Positions 35,439 to 45,012 are shown, counted from the first letter of the stretch. The stretch is DNA of 64,000 nucleotides from Tenacibaculum larymnensis (GCF_028829235.1 NZ_JAIWJY010000001.1:1-64000); one strand, 5' to 3'. Translations and numbers: made by a program. Notes: generated from the sequence alone by a model not told the origin.

Positions 35439-36671
35439 ATGATGAAAAAAGAACTATCCTTAATTGCCTTTTTATTAGTTATTTCGAGCTTTGCTCAAAA
35501 CATAAAAACTGTACAATTACGACCTAAAAATAACCCAAATTTTTATACTCCAATTGTACGTTTAGGTGATGTTTTAAAATTGTCTTTTGACGATTTAGAT
35601 GCTGACAGCAAACAGTATCAATATAAAATAGAACATATGACCCATGACTGGAAACCTAGCTCAATGACGAGCAATCAATATATTGAGGGGTTTGAACAAA
35701 ATGAAATTATCAATTTTACTAATTCCTTTAACACACTCCAACCCTACACACACTACTCTGTCGAAATTCCAAATCAAAATACCATTATTACTAAAAGTGG
35801 CAATTATTTAATTTCTATTATTGATGAAAACTACGAGGTCATTTTTACTAGGCGTTGTGTGTTCTATGAAGAAATTACCACTGTTGGTGTTGCCGCTTTT
35901 AGAAGTAGAAATACAGCAACAACCAACGAGCAACAAACAGTTCAATTTTCTGTTAACCACCCAGGCTTACAGATAAACATTCCTTCTCAAGAAATTAATG
36001 TAACATTGTTTCAAAATCATAATTGGAATACTGCTATTACCAATCTTCAGCCCATTTTTATTAAACCTCAGCAACTTCTTTACAATCATACTGTAAAAAC
36101 TAATTTTTGGGGTGGAAATGAGTTTTTGAATTTTGACACAAAGTTTATAAGAAATTCTAGCTTAAATATTGCCCGTGTTGAACGTAAAAACCTATACCAC
36201 AGCTACCTTTACACAGACGAACCTCGTATTGATAAAATATACACATATAACCCCGATATCAATGGACAGTTTGTTGTAAGAACTACTGAACGTGATGTTG
36301 TTGACAATAGAGATAATACCGAAGCTGATTACTCTTTAGTTCATTTTTCTTTAGAAGCTTTTGAGCCTTACGAGAACAAAGATGTATACGTGTATGGTGC
36401 TTTTAATAATTACGAGTTATCTGAAGAGAATAAAATGACTTACGACTCTTCTCAGAAAATTTACAAAGCTACATTACCCTTTAAACAAGGCTTCTATAAC
36501 TATAGCTACGCTACTTTAGACAATAACAAAAATATTGACCTACATGAAGTTGACGGTTCTTTTTACCAAACCGAAAACGAGTACACTGTGATTGTTTACT
36601 ACAAACCTTTTGGTGAAATTTATGACAGGGTAATTGGTGTAGGTTATGGATTTTTTAACCAAAATAGGTAA
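35439..36671 (+). CDS. Type IX secretion system plug protein (DUF5103)
   Basis: This is a 410-residue exported protein of the DUF5103 family. In the structurally characterised type IX secretion translocon of Flavobacterium johnsoniae, the family member is the Plug protein that closes the periplasmic side of the SprA pore. A signal peptide is visible (about 1-20, ending ISSFAQN). The middle shows TVQFSVNHPGLQINIPSQEI and HDWKPSSMTSNQYIEGFE, and a C-terminal GFYNYSYAT strand region completes the family pattern. The start is one of two adjacent ATG codons. Other T9SS genes are not in this window. The family call is good; the role follows from the characterised homologue. Confidence 0.83.
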   Translation: MMKKELSLIAFLLVISSFAQNIKTVQLRPKNNPNFYTPIVRLGDVLKLSFDDLDADSKQYQYKIEHMTHDWKPSSMTSNQYIEGFEQNEIINFTNSFNTLQPYTHYSVEIPNQNTIITKSGNYLISIIDENYEVIFTRRCVFYEEITTVGVAAFRSRNTATTNEQQTVQFSVNHPGLQINIPSQEINVTLFQNHNWNTAITNLQPIFIKPQQLLYNHTVKTNFWGGNEFLNFDTKFIRNSSLNIARVERKNLYHSYLYTDEPRIDKIYTYNPDINGQFVVRTTERDVVDNRDNTEADYSLVHFSLEAFEPYENKDVYVYGAFNNYELSEENKMTYDSSQKIYKATLPFKQGFYNYSYATLDNNKNIDLHEVDGSFYQTENEYTVIVYYKPFGEIYDRVIGVGYGFFNQNR

Positions 36672-36722
36672 GGTATCTTTAGAAACATTGACTAAAAACT
36701 GAAAAAGAACTATCTTTATCAT

Positions 36723-37109
36723 ATGTTTCAACAAGTAACAAAAGGCATCAAGATCTCTGTAAAAACATCTTTTAGAGGCTCTGTTTACAGAGGGCATCGA
36801 CAATACTATGCTTTCAGTTACTATATTTCTATAGAAAACAAATCAAAAGACACTGTAAAACTCTTGGAACGTTTTTGGGTTATTTTTGACGCTCTTAATG
36901 GCACTGAATATGTAGAAGGCGAAGGAGTTGTTGGCGAAACCCCAACCTTAAAACCTAACGATATTTACAATTATAGATCTAATTGTTTTTTACTTTCTAC
37001 CACTGGTGCTATGGGAGGCAATTACAAAATGATTAATGTAAAAACACTAGAAGAGTTTTTAGTAACTATTCCAACTTTTCAATTAACCACTACTGCTATT
37101 TTAAACTAA
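36723..37109 (+). CDS. apaG: ApaG-domain protein
   Basis: This 128-residue protein is of the ApaG family (beta-sandwich, fibronectin-III-like). Members are linked to Co2+ resistance and Mg2+ efflux, but the biochemistry is not settled. The typical stretches YYAFSYYISIENKSKDTVKLL and GVVGETPTLKPND are present. There is no signal peptide, so it is cytoplasmic. It lies 51 bp after the plug gene, and its stop overlaps the start of the DUF3667 gene by one base (TAATG). Confidence 0.93.
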   Translation: MFQQVTKGIKISVKTSFRGSVYRGHRQYYAFSYYISIENKSKDTVKLLERFWVIFDALNGTEYVEGEGVVGETPTLKPNDIYNYRSNCFLLSTTGAMGGNYKMINVKTLEEFLVTIPTFQLTTTAILN

Positions 37110-38221
37110 TGATTAAAAAAAATAAAGTTCCAGTTGTAAGAGATGCTAACTGTTTAAACTGCGGACACCCTTTTACTAACAATGAAAAGTTTTGTCCTGA
37201 ATGTGGACAAAAAAATAGAGGCAAAAAAATTACTTTAAGCATTTTTCTTCGTGAACTTTTTGCTGGTTTTTTCTCTTTAGATACTAAATTTTGGAGAACA
37301 CTTATTCCATTATTAATAAGTCCGGGGAAAGTTTCTAAAGATTATATAGAAGGAAAAAGAACTAAATACACCAATCCATTTCGGTTTTATTTAGCTACTT
37401 CTATTATTTTCTTTTTAATTATAAGTATAACCGATAGCTATAAAAAATTTGAAGAATTAAGAATCGGTAAATCTTCAAGTAGTAATTCTCAAATTAAACT
37501 AAACAATGACAATAGCGAAACTATTGAGGTAGATCTTGATTCAATTCAAGATGTAGTTTTCAAACAACTTGAAGAGCAAGACTCTCTTGAAGCAAAAAAA
37601 ACACAACCTAAATCTGACTCTACATCAGTTTCATATAATTCTGAACTAAAACTAACCAAAGCTGATCCTAATGATTCTTTCAGAATTATTAAGTTCATGA
37701 AATTTCAAAAAGCTAATCCTAAAGTACCAATAGAAGCTGCTTTGGACAGCTTGAAAACAGAGAAAAACTTTAGCAATCGTTTTTGGTATTCACGTGCAAA
37801 AGTTTTTAACTCTGTATTTTTAGATAAAGATGAAGCTAAGAAGTTTTTCCGTCAAATACTATCGTATGCTTCTATCGCACTATTTATACTCCTACCTATA
37901 TTCACTTTATTTTTAAAGTTTATTTACCTTAGAAGAAGGTATACATATGTAGAACATCTTGTTTTTGTATTTCATGTACAAACCGTACTCTTTCTGCTGT
38001 TTTCTATTTTTTATATAATAGATTTTTTCAAGCATTCAGACAGTTTTTTACTTGTTTTCTTACTACTCTTTATGATTTATTTATTCATAGCCATGAAAAG
38101 ATTTTACAGTCAAGGGTACTTTAAAACATTTATAAAATACATACTAGCCAATACTATGTTTTTTATATTAGCTATGTTTGGCTCTATCGCTATATCGTTT
38201 GCTGCTTTTGCCTTTTATTAA
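37109..38221 (+). CDS. DUF3667 membrane protein with zinc ribbon
   Basis: This 370-residue protein opens with a zinc ribbon (CLNCG and CPECG near residues 16-38). A DUF3667 helix bundle continues with DTKFWRTLIPLLISPGKVSKD. A membrane helix follows (about 92-108), then a charged soluble segment (about 110-240) and four further helices up to the C terminus. It is translationally coupled to apaG. The C-terminal codons overlap the convergent gene at 38218 by four bases. Function unknown; the family is widespread in Bacteroidota. Confidence 0.86.
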   Translation: MIKKNKVPVVRDANCLNCGHPFTNNEKFCPECGQKNRGKKITLSIFLRELFAGFFSLDTKFWRTLIPLLISPGKVSKDYIEGKRTKYTNPFRFYLATSIIFFLIISITDSYKKFEELRIGKSSSSNSQIKLNNDNSETIEVDLDSIQDVVFKQLEEQDSLEAKKTQPKSDSTSVSYNSELKLTKADPNDSFRIIKFMKFQKANPKVPIEAALDSLKTEKNFSNRFWYSRAKVFNSVFLDKDEAKKFFRQILSYASIALFILLPIFTLFLKFIYLRRRYTYVEHLVFVFHVQTVLFLLFSIFYIIDFFKHSDSFLLVFLLLFMIYLFIAMKRFYSQGYFKTFIKYILANTMFFILAMFGSIAISFAAFAFY

Positions 38222-39549
38222 TCTAGCATTTGCAAGAAGACGTTTTTAGAAGTGTTTTTTAACTCTACAGTTGCATCTAATTGATTGTTATTAGTTACTG
38301 ACAACTGTATTGTTTTTACCTTATCTAGGTATTTATTTTTTAAAGAGTAAATACCTCTATCTTTTTCTTGATAATTAGCCACATTAAACAAGAGGTAAAA
38401 CTTATTGTTTCCATCGATATTTTTGGTAGGCTTTTGATTTTTTTCAGATGTAAATTTCAAGCCATTTCCTTTACAAAAACTGTAAGTAGTAAACAAAGGC
38501 ATCAATGTCAATAGATCCTCATTATCAACTCTCTTAATCACTTCTTTTTCTTTCAAATAATCACAAAGATCGTTTCCTTGCAACTCCAAGGTAACCTTAG
38601 GTGTTATCGTTTTTTGAATATCTTTTTTTTCTACCTTATTAAAATCATCATCATATTCATAAGTTACGATGGTATCTGATTTTTCTACAAAAGAAGTAAG
38701 ATTGCCCTCTACTACTCCGTCCCATTTATTAGTAACAGAGTCCAATGACAATGTTGTGAGTTTTTTAAACTTTTTCTTTAGATTCTCACCTAATTTATCG
38801 GCTATTAGTTCAGTATTTAACTTTCCTGACACACTCAGTATTGAACTAGCTACTGATGTCACTTTAAATGGTTCAAACAAGTTATTTTCTTCACTCAACT
38901 CACCTTTGATTCTTAAACTACTTCCATCTATAACAAACTCAAAAAAATCTCCTTGCAAAGTACTTATAGCCACTGGCTGTTTACTATTTTTTATTTGTTT
39001 GAAAATTAAATCGTTTTCAGAAAAGTAATTTTCTTGATTTAATTTAGATAATAACTCAGGTGATATTTGTGCTTTTTTATGCTTTTTCAATAACACTTGC
39101 AAAGAGTTATTTTGCAGTACACAACTTATTATTCCTTTGCTATAAACTGTACTTTTATTAACATTTTTTGTAGTAAAATTCTCTTCTTTTAAAGCTTCTA
39201 TAATTTTCTCCTTAACAACTATTGGACTACTAATAAAAAAGTCTTCAAACTCTTGCTTATTGGTATAGAAAAACAAACTATTGGGCACTTCTATTTCATC
39301 TAATAATGTTGCTTTCTTTTCCTCTTCTTTTGAAGTTGAAGATTCCTTAAAGTCTAACTGAGAAAGTGGATGCTTTAAAAAACTAAGAACTATGTTGTAT
39401 TCTATTTCTCGAAGATTAATATAGACTACTGTTTCAGCTGATGCTGGAACTTTTTTTGTATAAGTTACGGTTGGATTATATCTAAAAAACCCAACCGTAA
39501 CTATAATACAGCATACTATTATGAGTATATATGCTATTCTTTTTATCAT
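38218..39549 (-). CDS. Uncharacterised envelope protein, shorter tandem paralogue
   Basis: This 443-residue protein has one N-terminal membrane helix (about 4-22) and a large probably periplasmic part. I do not recognise a domain. It is related to the next gene upstream: both open with a short Pro-containing strand (VPASAETVVYINL here, IPNNVDVLVSANA there). Both also share a YxYDxDF-type stretch (about residue 296 here) followed by a P-x-(V/F)-T-L strand. It lies 5 bp after that gene. It looks like a shortened, diverged copy. Members of DUF4836 have this layout, but I am not certain of the match for this shorter protein. Confidence 0.68.
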   Translation of the reverse strand: MIKRIAYILIIVCCIIVTVGFFRYNPTVTYTKKVPASAETVVYINLREIEYNIVLSFLKHPLSQLDFKESSTSKEEEKKATLLDEIEVPNSLFFYTNKQEFEDFFISSPIVVKEKIIEALKEENFTTKNVNKSTVYSKGIISCVLQNNSLQVLLKKHKKAQISPELLSKLNQENYFSENDLIFKQIKNSKQPVAISTLQGDFFEFVIDGSSLRIKGELSEENNLFEPFKVTSVASSILSVSGKLNTELIADKLGENLKKKFKKLTTLSLDSVTNKWDGVVEGNLTSFVEKSDTIVTYEYDDDFNKVEKKDIQKTITPKVTLELQGNDLCDYLKEKEVIKRVDNEDLLTLMPLFTTYSFCKGNGLKFTSEKNQKPTKNIDGNNKFYLLFNVANYQEKDRGIYSLKNKYLDKVKTIQLSVTNNNQLDATVELKNTSKNVFLQMLD

Positions 39550-39554
39550 TTAGC

Positions 39555-41336
39555 TTACTTCGCTACTGCATTGATAAACTCTAACAATAACTTTAATGTG
39601 TTTTCTTCAGTTCCTTGAGTAGAAATTTTCAACTCTGAAGAAATTGTATTCCCTCTCATTCTAGACACTCTAAACACTCCGTCATTTAAATTATTTGTTG
39701 AAAAACGCATTGCTTCTTTTTCTGATTTACTCATCCACTTATTAGGAATCTTATTTAAAACCGCATTAACATCAACAAAAAACACTGTTGAATTATCTCT
39801 AACTAATTTACTATGTTTTTTAGTATTGAAATTGTTATTTCCTCTTGCAATACTTAACGCATTAGTTTCTGAGGTTGTTAAATACAGTACATCGTTTTTA
39901 ACTACTGAATATAAATTGAATGGTATATCAGATTTTTTAGTTTTAAACTTTACAACGTTATTTTCAATTTCAACAGCTTTATGTTTTTCTCCTAATTTGA
40001 AAAACTTATTCAATAAATCTTCTTCTTTTGAGCCAATCATTAACGTAAAATCAGGAACAAATTCCTCTTTAGTTTTTGTTACTTCTTTACGCTTATAGTC
40101 TTCATCATACTTGTAAGTAGTATACTCTACTTCTTTTTTAGAAAAATCGTTTAACACTAAAAGAGCATCACCTGTAATTAGTCTTCCAATAGCTTCTTCA
40201 TCTATAACTAAAGAAAATAAATCTCCTACAATTTCCATTTCTTCTTGAAACTTAGGCAAAATACCTCCGTACATCTTGTTCAATAATTCTGGATATTGTT
40301 TTAATGTTTCTTCAGTATCAATAGAAATGCTCCAAAATGCTAATGCTTTATCATGATCAAAGCTATTTACTAGATCGCGACTCATTCTTTTATTATAAAT
40401 CTTTTTAAAAGATTTCTTCATATCAGGACTAACTGACATATCTAGTAAAATTCTTGCATCGCTTTTATCAAAAAATAAATTAGCAGTTACTTCTTCAACT
40501 CCATAAATATTTTGATCTCCTACATCTGCATATAAAGGGTACAAAGAACTACCAAAAGATTTAAATAAATCTGTCATTAACATACCATAGTTACGAACCC
40601 AAAGTGTTGCTGATGCATTTTTCTTTTTACTCTTTTGAAACTTAGTATTAGAAGCAATAGAACTGATAACATTCTTATTAAATAAGTCCAGTACATACTT
40701 TTTTGTCCAACCCTTACCTATTCTTTTTCTAAATGAATAAGTGAACTCCTTCTCTTCTCTTAGTTTATCTAAACGCTCTTTATGAGTTGAGAAATAACCT
40801 CTAGAAACATCTCCATTCACTAATAAAAGATAATCATCATTCCAAATTCTAATATCGCTACGTCCTTCAATAATGTTGTAGCCTTCCATTCTTCTTATCT
40901 TCTTTTTATTTCGTTTACTTAACATTGACTCAAACAACTCTCTATCTTTCAACTCCACATAAAAGTTATGGTATGAAATACTGTCTGTTTTAGTAAAGAA
41001 ATAATAAGCGTTTGATTTAATGTCTATACCTGCATTAGCTACTGAAGACACTTTTTTTCTTTCTTCTATTTCTTTTGAGCCTTCTTTCTTTTCATCAGAC
41101 TCTGACTCAACTACAGATTCTACTCTGTAAGTTTTATTACTTCTATTTAAGTCTTTTAAAATCTCTTTTCCAATAGCGCTTTTATCTATATCTGATACTT
41201 TTATTAACTTAAATAAGTTTTCTGCGTTTGCAGAAACTAACACATCTACATTGTTAGGTATTTTAGACTCTAATCGCTGAGCCTGTATAGCTGTATATGT
41301 GTTTAATAACAGTAGTGTAGCAATAATTTTTTTCAT
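39555..41336 (-). CDS. DUF4836-like exported protein
   Basis: This 593-residue protein has a signal peptide (about 1-19, ending IQAQR). The following layout is typical of DUF4836: an N-terminal IPNNVDVLVSANAENLF strand, a long alternating alpha/beta body, and a C-terminal segment with NKWMSKSEKEAMRFS. A very basic stretch (about 135-150: SKRNKKKIRRMEG) is visible. It is central in a tight operon: 7 bp after a small lipoprotein gene and 5 bp before a shorter paralogue. Function is unknown in the whole family; outer-surface or periplasmic location is inferred from the signal peptide. Confidence 0.72.
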   Translation of the reverse strand: MKKIIATLLLLNTYTAIQAQRLESKIPNNVDVLVSANAENLFKLIKVSDIDKSAIGKEILKDLNRSNKTYRVESVVESESDEKKEGSKEIEERKKVSSVANAGIDIKSNAYYFFTKTDSISYHNFYVELKDRELFESMLSKRNKKKIRRMEGYNIIEGRSDIRIWNDDYLLLVNGDVSRGYFSTHKERLDKLREEKEFTYSFRKRIGKGWTKKYVLDLFNKNVISSIASNTKFQKSKKKNASATLWVRNYGMLMTDLFKSFGSSLYPLYADVGDQNIYGVEEVTANLFFDKSDARILLDMSVSPDMKKSFKKIYNKRMSRDLVNSFDHDKALAFWSISIDTEETLKQYPELLNKMYGGILPKFQEEMEIVGDLFSLVIDEEAIGRLITGDALLVLNDFSKKEVEYTTYKYDEDYKRKEVTKTKEEFVPDFTLMIGSKEEDLLNKFFKLGEKHKAVEIENNVVKFKTKKSDIPFNLYSVVKNDVLYLTTSETNALSIARGNNNFNTKKHSKLVRDNSTVFFVDVNAVLNKIPNKWMSKSEKEAMRFSTNNLNDGVFRVSRMRGNTISSELKISTQGTEENTLKLLLEFINAVAK

Positions 41337-41343
41337 TCTAAAT

Positions 41344-42015
41344 TTAATTCTCTAATTGTATTTTATTTTTGATTGTTTGCTTGTTTGCTATAATGTCTTG
41401 TGCTTGTAAATGCAACATAATAGCTTTTTTGCTTTTTGATATTCTTGCTTGATTATTCTCTGTAGTTTTTATTGGTGTTTCAAACCTATAAACACTTGTA
41501 TAAGTTGCTGTTTCAAACACCTTACGATCTTGGTTTTTTGTTTTTCTAAACTCTTTTCCTAAATCGAAATGATGACTACGTGTAAATGTTTTACTTTTTT
41601 CATTAAATGTAAAATGTTTATTCTTTTTGATAGCTTCTATGTGTTTCTTTGAGCTAAAATTAGCTATTACTTCATTTAAAGCTTCCACATTATCAAAATC
41701 ACACGAAACTGTAACAATAAACTCATTAAAATCTAACGTGTTTTTTACATTATGAACTCCTTTTGTTCCTTTAATTTTAGAAACTATTTCTTGTACTTTT
41801 TTTCTTATGGTTACTTTTGAAGGTACTTTGTAGCCATTTATACTATCAAGTAGCATTATAGAAGCTAGCTTTGTTTTACTTTTACTTAAATTAATAGTAA
41901 GTACAGCACTTCCAGAACCATCTTTATTAAAAGTTACCTCTTCAACAAACTCAAAACAACTTGTAAATAAGAAAATAGAAATTACGGAAAATAGGAGTAA
42001 TAATCTTTTATTCAT
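41344..42015 (-). CDS. Small lipoprotein of the DUF4836-like operon
   Basis: This 223-residue lipoprotein has the signal peptide MNKRLLLLFSVISIFLFTSC, with Cys20 as the lipidated residue. The mature part begins FEFVEEVTFNKDGSGSAVLTI, a beta-rich start, and continues with alternating Lys-rich strands and helices. No known domain is recognised. It is 7 bp upstream of the DUF4836-like gene and 35 bp after the NRDE gene, so a four-gene operon is possible. The mature domain could be a partner of the two larger paralogues (inference). Confidence 0.75.
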   Translation of the reverse strand: MNKRLLLLFSVISIFLFTSCFEFVEEVTFNKDGSGSAVLTINLSKSKTKLASIMLLDSINGYKVPSKVTIRKKVQEIVSKIKGTKGVHNVKNTLDFNEFIVTVSCDFDNVEALNEVIANFSSKKHIEAIKKNKHFTFNEKSKTFTRSHHFDLGKEFRKTKNQDRKVFETATYTSVYRFETPIKTTENNQARISKSKKAIMLHLQAQDIIANKQTIKNKIQLEN

Positions 42016-42050
42016 AAAAACTTTTTTGCAAAGATATTAAATAGCTTTTA

Positions 42051-42767
42051 TTACAAGCGAATGATTTCTTCCTCTATTTTGTTAATATTTGAATGTAAAT
42101 CGTAGTAACTCATGGTAAGTTCTTCTTCATTTTTCATTACAGATGTTACACTTACTGTTTCTACATTTTGACGCTTCATCTTTAATGACACTTCTTTATT
42201 CCCTCTAGTTTCATCTTGGTGAAAGTTAATGACTTTTGATTGTTCGAAATCTTTATTAACCGATAACCAATCAGCAAACCAATCTCTTCTCAACTGTTTC
42301 ATTTCATCAGTGTAGAGTGTAGATGACGACCAAATTTTAGGCGTTTTATCTAGCTCTTGAAAATGTTTTCCTTTTACATCCCAAACCAACTCGTATGCTT
42401 TTAACTCTTTACTCCAATCAACTAAAATAATCGTAAAAGGCTCAATTCCCTCAAAATCAAAATGATTGATTATTTCAACAGGATTATCAACTTTTAATAA
42501 TTGTTTTACAATAACTCCTCTACTCATTCTATACGACTCTGCTCTTTGATGTTTTGTAAATCCACCGTTCAACAGACAAATCAATCTATTTTTTTCACTT
42601 AAACCTATCCAAGTTCCTCCTGCTAACTCATCTTTAGGATACGTTAACCTCACTCCTTCTTCAACATACGTTTTTGGAGAAATAGTTTTTCGCTTCGGAT
42701 CTTCATCTCTGTTAGAAGTTAATATAAAATCATTATTCCCTAAAGGTAAATAAGTTACCGTACACAT
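42051..42767 (-). CDS. NRDE family protein (TANGO2 homologue)
   Basis: This 238-residue protein is of the NRDE/TANGO2 family. The N terminus MCTVTYLPLGNNDFILTSNR, with Cys2 and the NRDE motif, fits the Ntn-hydrolase-like fold of the family, where the Cys would become the N-terminal nucleophile after Met removal (inference). A DELAGGTWIGL segment near 40-50 is also typical. The animal homologue has been linked to haem and lipid handling; the bacterial role is not known. No signal peptide. It lies divergent from pruA and could lead the downstream lipoprotein operon. Confidence 0.85.
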   Translation of the reverse strand: MCTVTYLPLGNNDFILTSNRDEDPKRKTISPKTYVEEGVRLTYPKDELAGGTWIGLSEKNRLICLLNGGFTKHQRAESYRMSRGVIVKQLLKVDNPVEIINHFDFEGIEPFTIILVDWSKELKAYELVWDVKGKHFQELDKTPKIWSSSTLYTDEMKQLRRDWFADWLSVNKDFEQSKVINFHQDETRGNKEVSLKMKRQNVETVSVTSVMKNEEELTMSYYDLHSNINKIEEEIIRL

Positions 42768-42827
42768 GTTGTTTTAGTTTTATATAATTCCAGCCTTATG
42801 TCCATTTAAATATTCCTAAAATAACCG

Positions 42828-42835
42828 TAACTTTG
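42828..42835 (+). promoter_or_regulatory. -7 box of pruA
   Basis: TAACTTTG, an exact match, lies 73 bp before the pruA ATG. No TTG is found at -33 spacing. The resulting leader would be about 65 nt. Confidence 0.5.
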
Positions 42836-42908
42836 TCATTTAAGAAAGTTCATTATTGGACTTTTTCAATAACAAAGAAAGAAATTTAATTCAACAAACA
42901 ACATACAA

Positions 42909-44534
42909 ATGGGAAAAGGATTTTTTCACGTACCAACTGCCATTAACGAACCGGTAAAAGGATACGCTCCTGGATCTTCAGAGCGTGAAGCCGTTTCAAA
43001 ACAATACAAAGAATATTTTAACGGATCTGTTGATGTACCTATGTACATCGGTAACGAAGAAGTTAGAACTGGAAATACTCGTAATATGACTCCTCCTCAC
43101 GATCACCAACACGTGGTAGGACAATATCATATTGGAGATAAATCTCATGCTGAAAAAGCTATTGCTAATGCTTTAGAAGCTCGTACTGAATGGGCACAAA
43201 TGCCATGGGAACAAAGAGCTGCTATCTTTTTACGTGCTGCTGAGTTAATTGCTGGACCTTACCGTGCAAAGATTAACGCTGCAACTATGATTGCTCAATC
43301 AAAAACAGTTCATCAAGCTGAGATTGACGCTGCATGTGAGTTAATCGACTTTTTACGTTTTAACGTAGAGTACATGTCTGAAATTTACAACGAGCAACCA
43401 AACTCTGACGATGGAATTTGGAACCGCGTTGAGTACCGTCCGTTAGAAGGATTTGTATACGCAATTACTCCATTTAACTTTACTGCAATTGCTGCAAACT
43501 TACCTGCATCAGCTGCAATGATGGGGAACGTTGTAGTTTGGAAACCATCTGATAGCCAAATTTTCTCTGCAAAAGTAATTGTAGATGTATTTAAAGAAGC
43601 TGGTGTACCAGACGGTGTTATCAACGTAATTTATGGTGATCCTGTTGAAATTACTGATGTAGTTTTATCTTCTCCTGATTTTGCTGGAATCCACTTTACA
43701 GGTTCTACTTATGTATTTAAGGAATTATGGAAAAAGATTGGAGAAAACATTCATACATACAAAACATACCCAAGAATTGTAGGAGAAACTGGTGGTAAAG
43801 ATTTTATCATTGCACACCCTTCTGCTAATCCAAAACAAGTAGCTACAGGTATTTCTCGTGGTGCTTTTGAATTCCAAGGTCAAAAATGTTCTGCAGCTTC
43901 AAGAGTATACTTACCAAAATCGTTAGCTGAAGAAACATTGAACTACGTAAAAGAAGATATCGCTTCTTTTAAAATGGGTTCTCCAGAAGACATGAGTAAC
44001 TTTATTACTGCGGTAATTCACGAAGGTTCTTTTGATAAGTTAGCAAAATATATTGATCAAGCTAAAGCGGATGCTGATGCTGAGATTTTTGCTGGTGGTA
44101 ACTACGATAAATCAAAAGGATACTTTATTGAGCCAACTGTTATCTTAACTACAAACCCTAAATATACTACTATGGAAACTGAATTATTCGGTCCTGTAGT
44201 AACTATTTATGTATACGAAGATGCAGATTGGGCTGATACTTTAAAGTTAGTTGACGGAACTTCTGAATACGCTTTAACTGGTGCTGTATTCTCTACAGAT
44301 CGTTACGCAGTTGCAGAAGCTACTAAAGCTTTAGAAAACTGTGCTGGTAACTTCTATGTAAACGATAAACCAACAGGTGCTGTTGTAGGACAACAACCAT
44401 TTGGTGGAGCTAGAGCTTCAGGAACAAACGATAAAGCAGGATCTGCTCAAAACTTATTACGTTGGGTATCTCCTCGTTTAATCAAAGAAACTTTTGTTTC
44501 TCCTGTAGATTACCGTTACCCTTTCTTAGGATAA
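42909..44534 (+). CDS. pruA: L-glutamate gamma-semialdehyde dehydrogenase
   Basis: PruA oxidises glutamate semialdehyde (from 1-pyrroline-5-carboxylate) to glutamate, the second step of proline degradation. The 541-residue protein is a single-domain ALDH with a family-typical N-terminal extension. The catalytic residues are Glu293 (VGETGGKDF) and Cys327 (FQGQKCSAASR). FTGST and PFGGARASGTND mark NAD binding and the C-terminal part. There is no PutA fusion, as is normal in Bacteroidota. It is monocistronic, with a -7 box before and a terminator after. It fits growth on proline, arginine or ornithine. Confidence 0.96.
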   Translation: MGKGFFHVPTAINEPVKGYAPGSSEREAVSKQYKEYFNGSVDVPMYIGNEEVRTGNTRNMTPPHDHQHVVGQYHIGDKSHAEKAIANALEARTEWAQMPWEQRAAIFLRAAELIAGPYRAKINAATMIAQSKTVHQAEIDAACELIDFLRFNVEYMSEIYNEQPNSDDGIWNRVEYRPLEGFVYAITPFNFTAIAANLPASAAMMGNVVVWKPSDSQIFSAKVIVDVFKEAGVPDGVINVIYGDPVEITDVVLSSPDFAGIHFTGSTYVFKELWKKIGENIHTYKTYPRIVGETGGKDFIIAHPSANPKQVATGISRGAFEFQGQKCSAASRVYLPKSLAEETLNYVKEDIASFKMGSPEDMSNFITAVIHEGSFDKLAKYIDQAKADADAEIFAGGNYDKSKGYFIEPTVILTTNPKYTTMETELFGPVVTIYVYEDADWADTLKLVDGTSEYALTGAVFSTDRYAVAEATKALENCAGNFYVNDKPTGAVVGQQPFGGARASGTNDKAGSAQNLLRWVSPRLIKETFVSPVDYRYPFLG

Positions 44535-44571
44535 GAAAAGAACTTCCTAACAAGGAGCCTTACTATATATT

Positions 44572-44601
44572 AAAAGCAACCTCGTTTGAGGTTGCTTTTT
44601 T
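44572..44601 (+). terminator. Intrinsic terminator after pruA
   Basis: A 12-bp perfect stem (aaaagcaacctc and complement) with a 4-nt loop is followed by six Ts, 38 bp past the pruA stop. Confidence 0.9.
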
Positions 44602-44625
44602 ATTTTCCTTCAAGAAGAAAAGTTT

Positions 44626-45012
44626 TTATTCGTGTTTTTTAGCCCACAATTCTCCTTCTCCTTGATAGCCATCTTGTAGCCACATTTTATCAAAAGCATG
44701 ACTAAGTGTTTTTCCAGTCTCTGCTCCTAAACAATCAAAAGATACATTTCCTTTTCCATGATCTTTCATTATCCATTCTTCTCCTTCTCCTTGCACACCA
44801 TCTTGCAACCATAATTTACCAAAAGCATGACTAAGATACTTTCCTTTTTCAGCTCCTTTACATGCTAAAGCTACACGATTATCTTTTAATTTTTTAAGTT
44901 CAAAAACTTCTCCTTTTCCTTGCACTCCGTTTTGAAGCCACACCTTATCATTTGCATGACTAAGGAATTTACCTACCTCTGCTCCTAGAGCTTCTAATGC
45001 TATACTTGACAT
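44626..45012 (-). CDS. Three-repeat beta-trefoil-like (lectin/fascin-like) protein
   Basis: This 128-residue protein is built from three near-identical repeats of exactly 43 residues (anchor Gly10, Gly53, Gly96). Each contains the pattern GAExGKxLSHAxxKxWLQ(N/D)GxQGxGExW. Three such repeats of about 40 residues are the hallmark of a beta-trefoil; the strongest resemblance I can see is to fascin-like or small trefoil lectins. There is no signal peptide, so it is cytoplasmic or exported by another route. In each repeat a conserved SHA and W-L-Q-x-G could line a ligand pocket (inference). It stands alone, after pruA, with a 326-bp upstream spacer. Ligand and role are unknown; a carbohydrate- or protein-binding role is the best guess. 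Confidence 0.7.
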   Translation of the reverse strand: MSSIALEALGAEVGKFLSHANDKVWLQNGVQGKGEVFELKKLKDNRVALACKGAEKGKYLSHAFGKLWLQDGVQGEGEEWIMKDHGKGNVSFDCLGAETGKTLSHAFDKMWLQDGYQGEGELWAKKHE

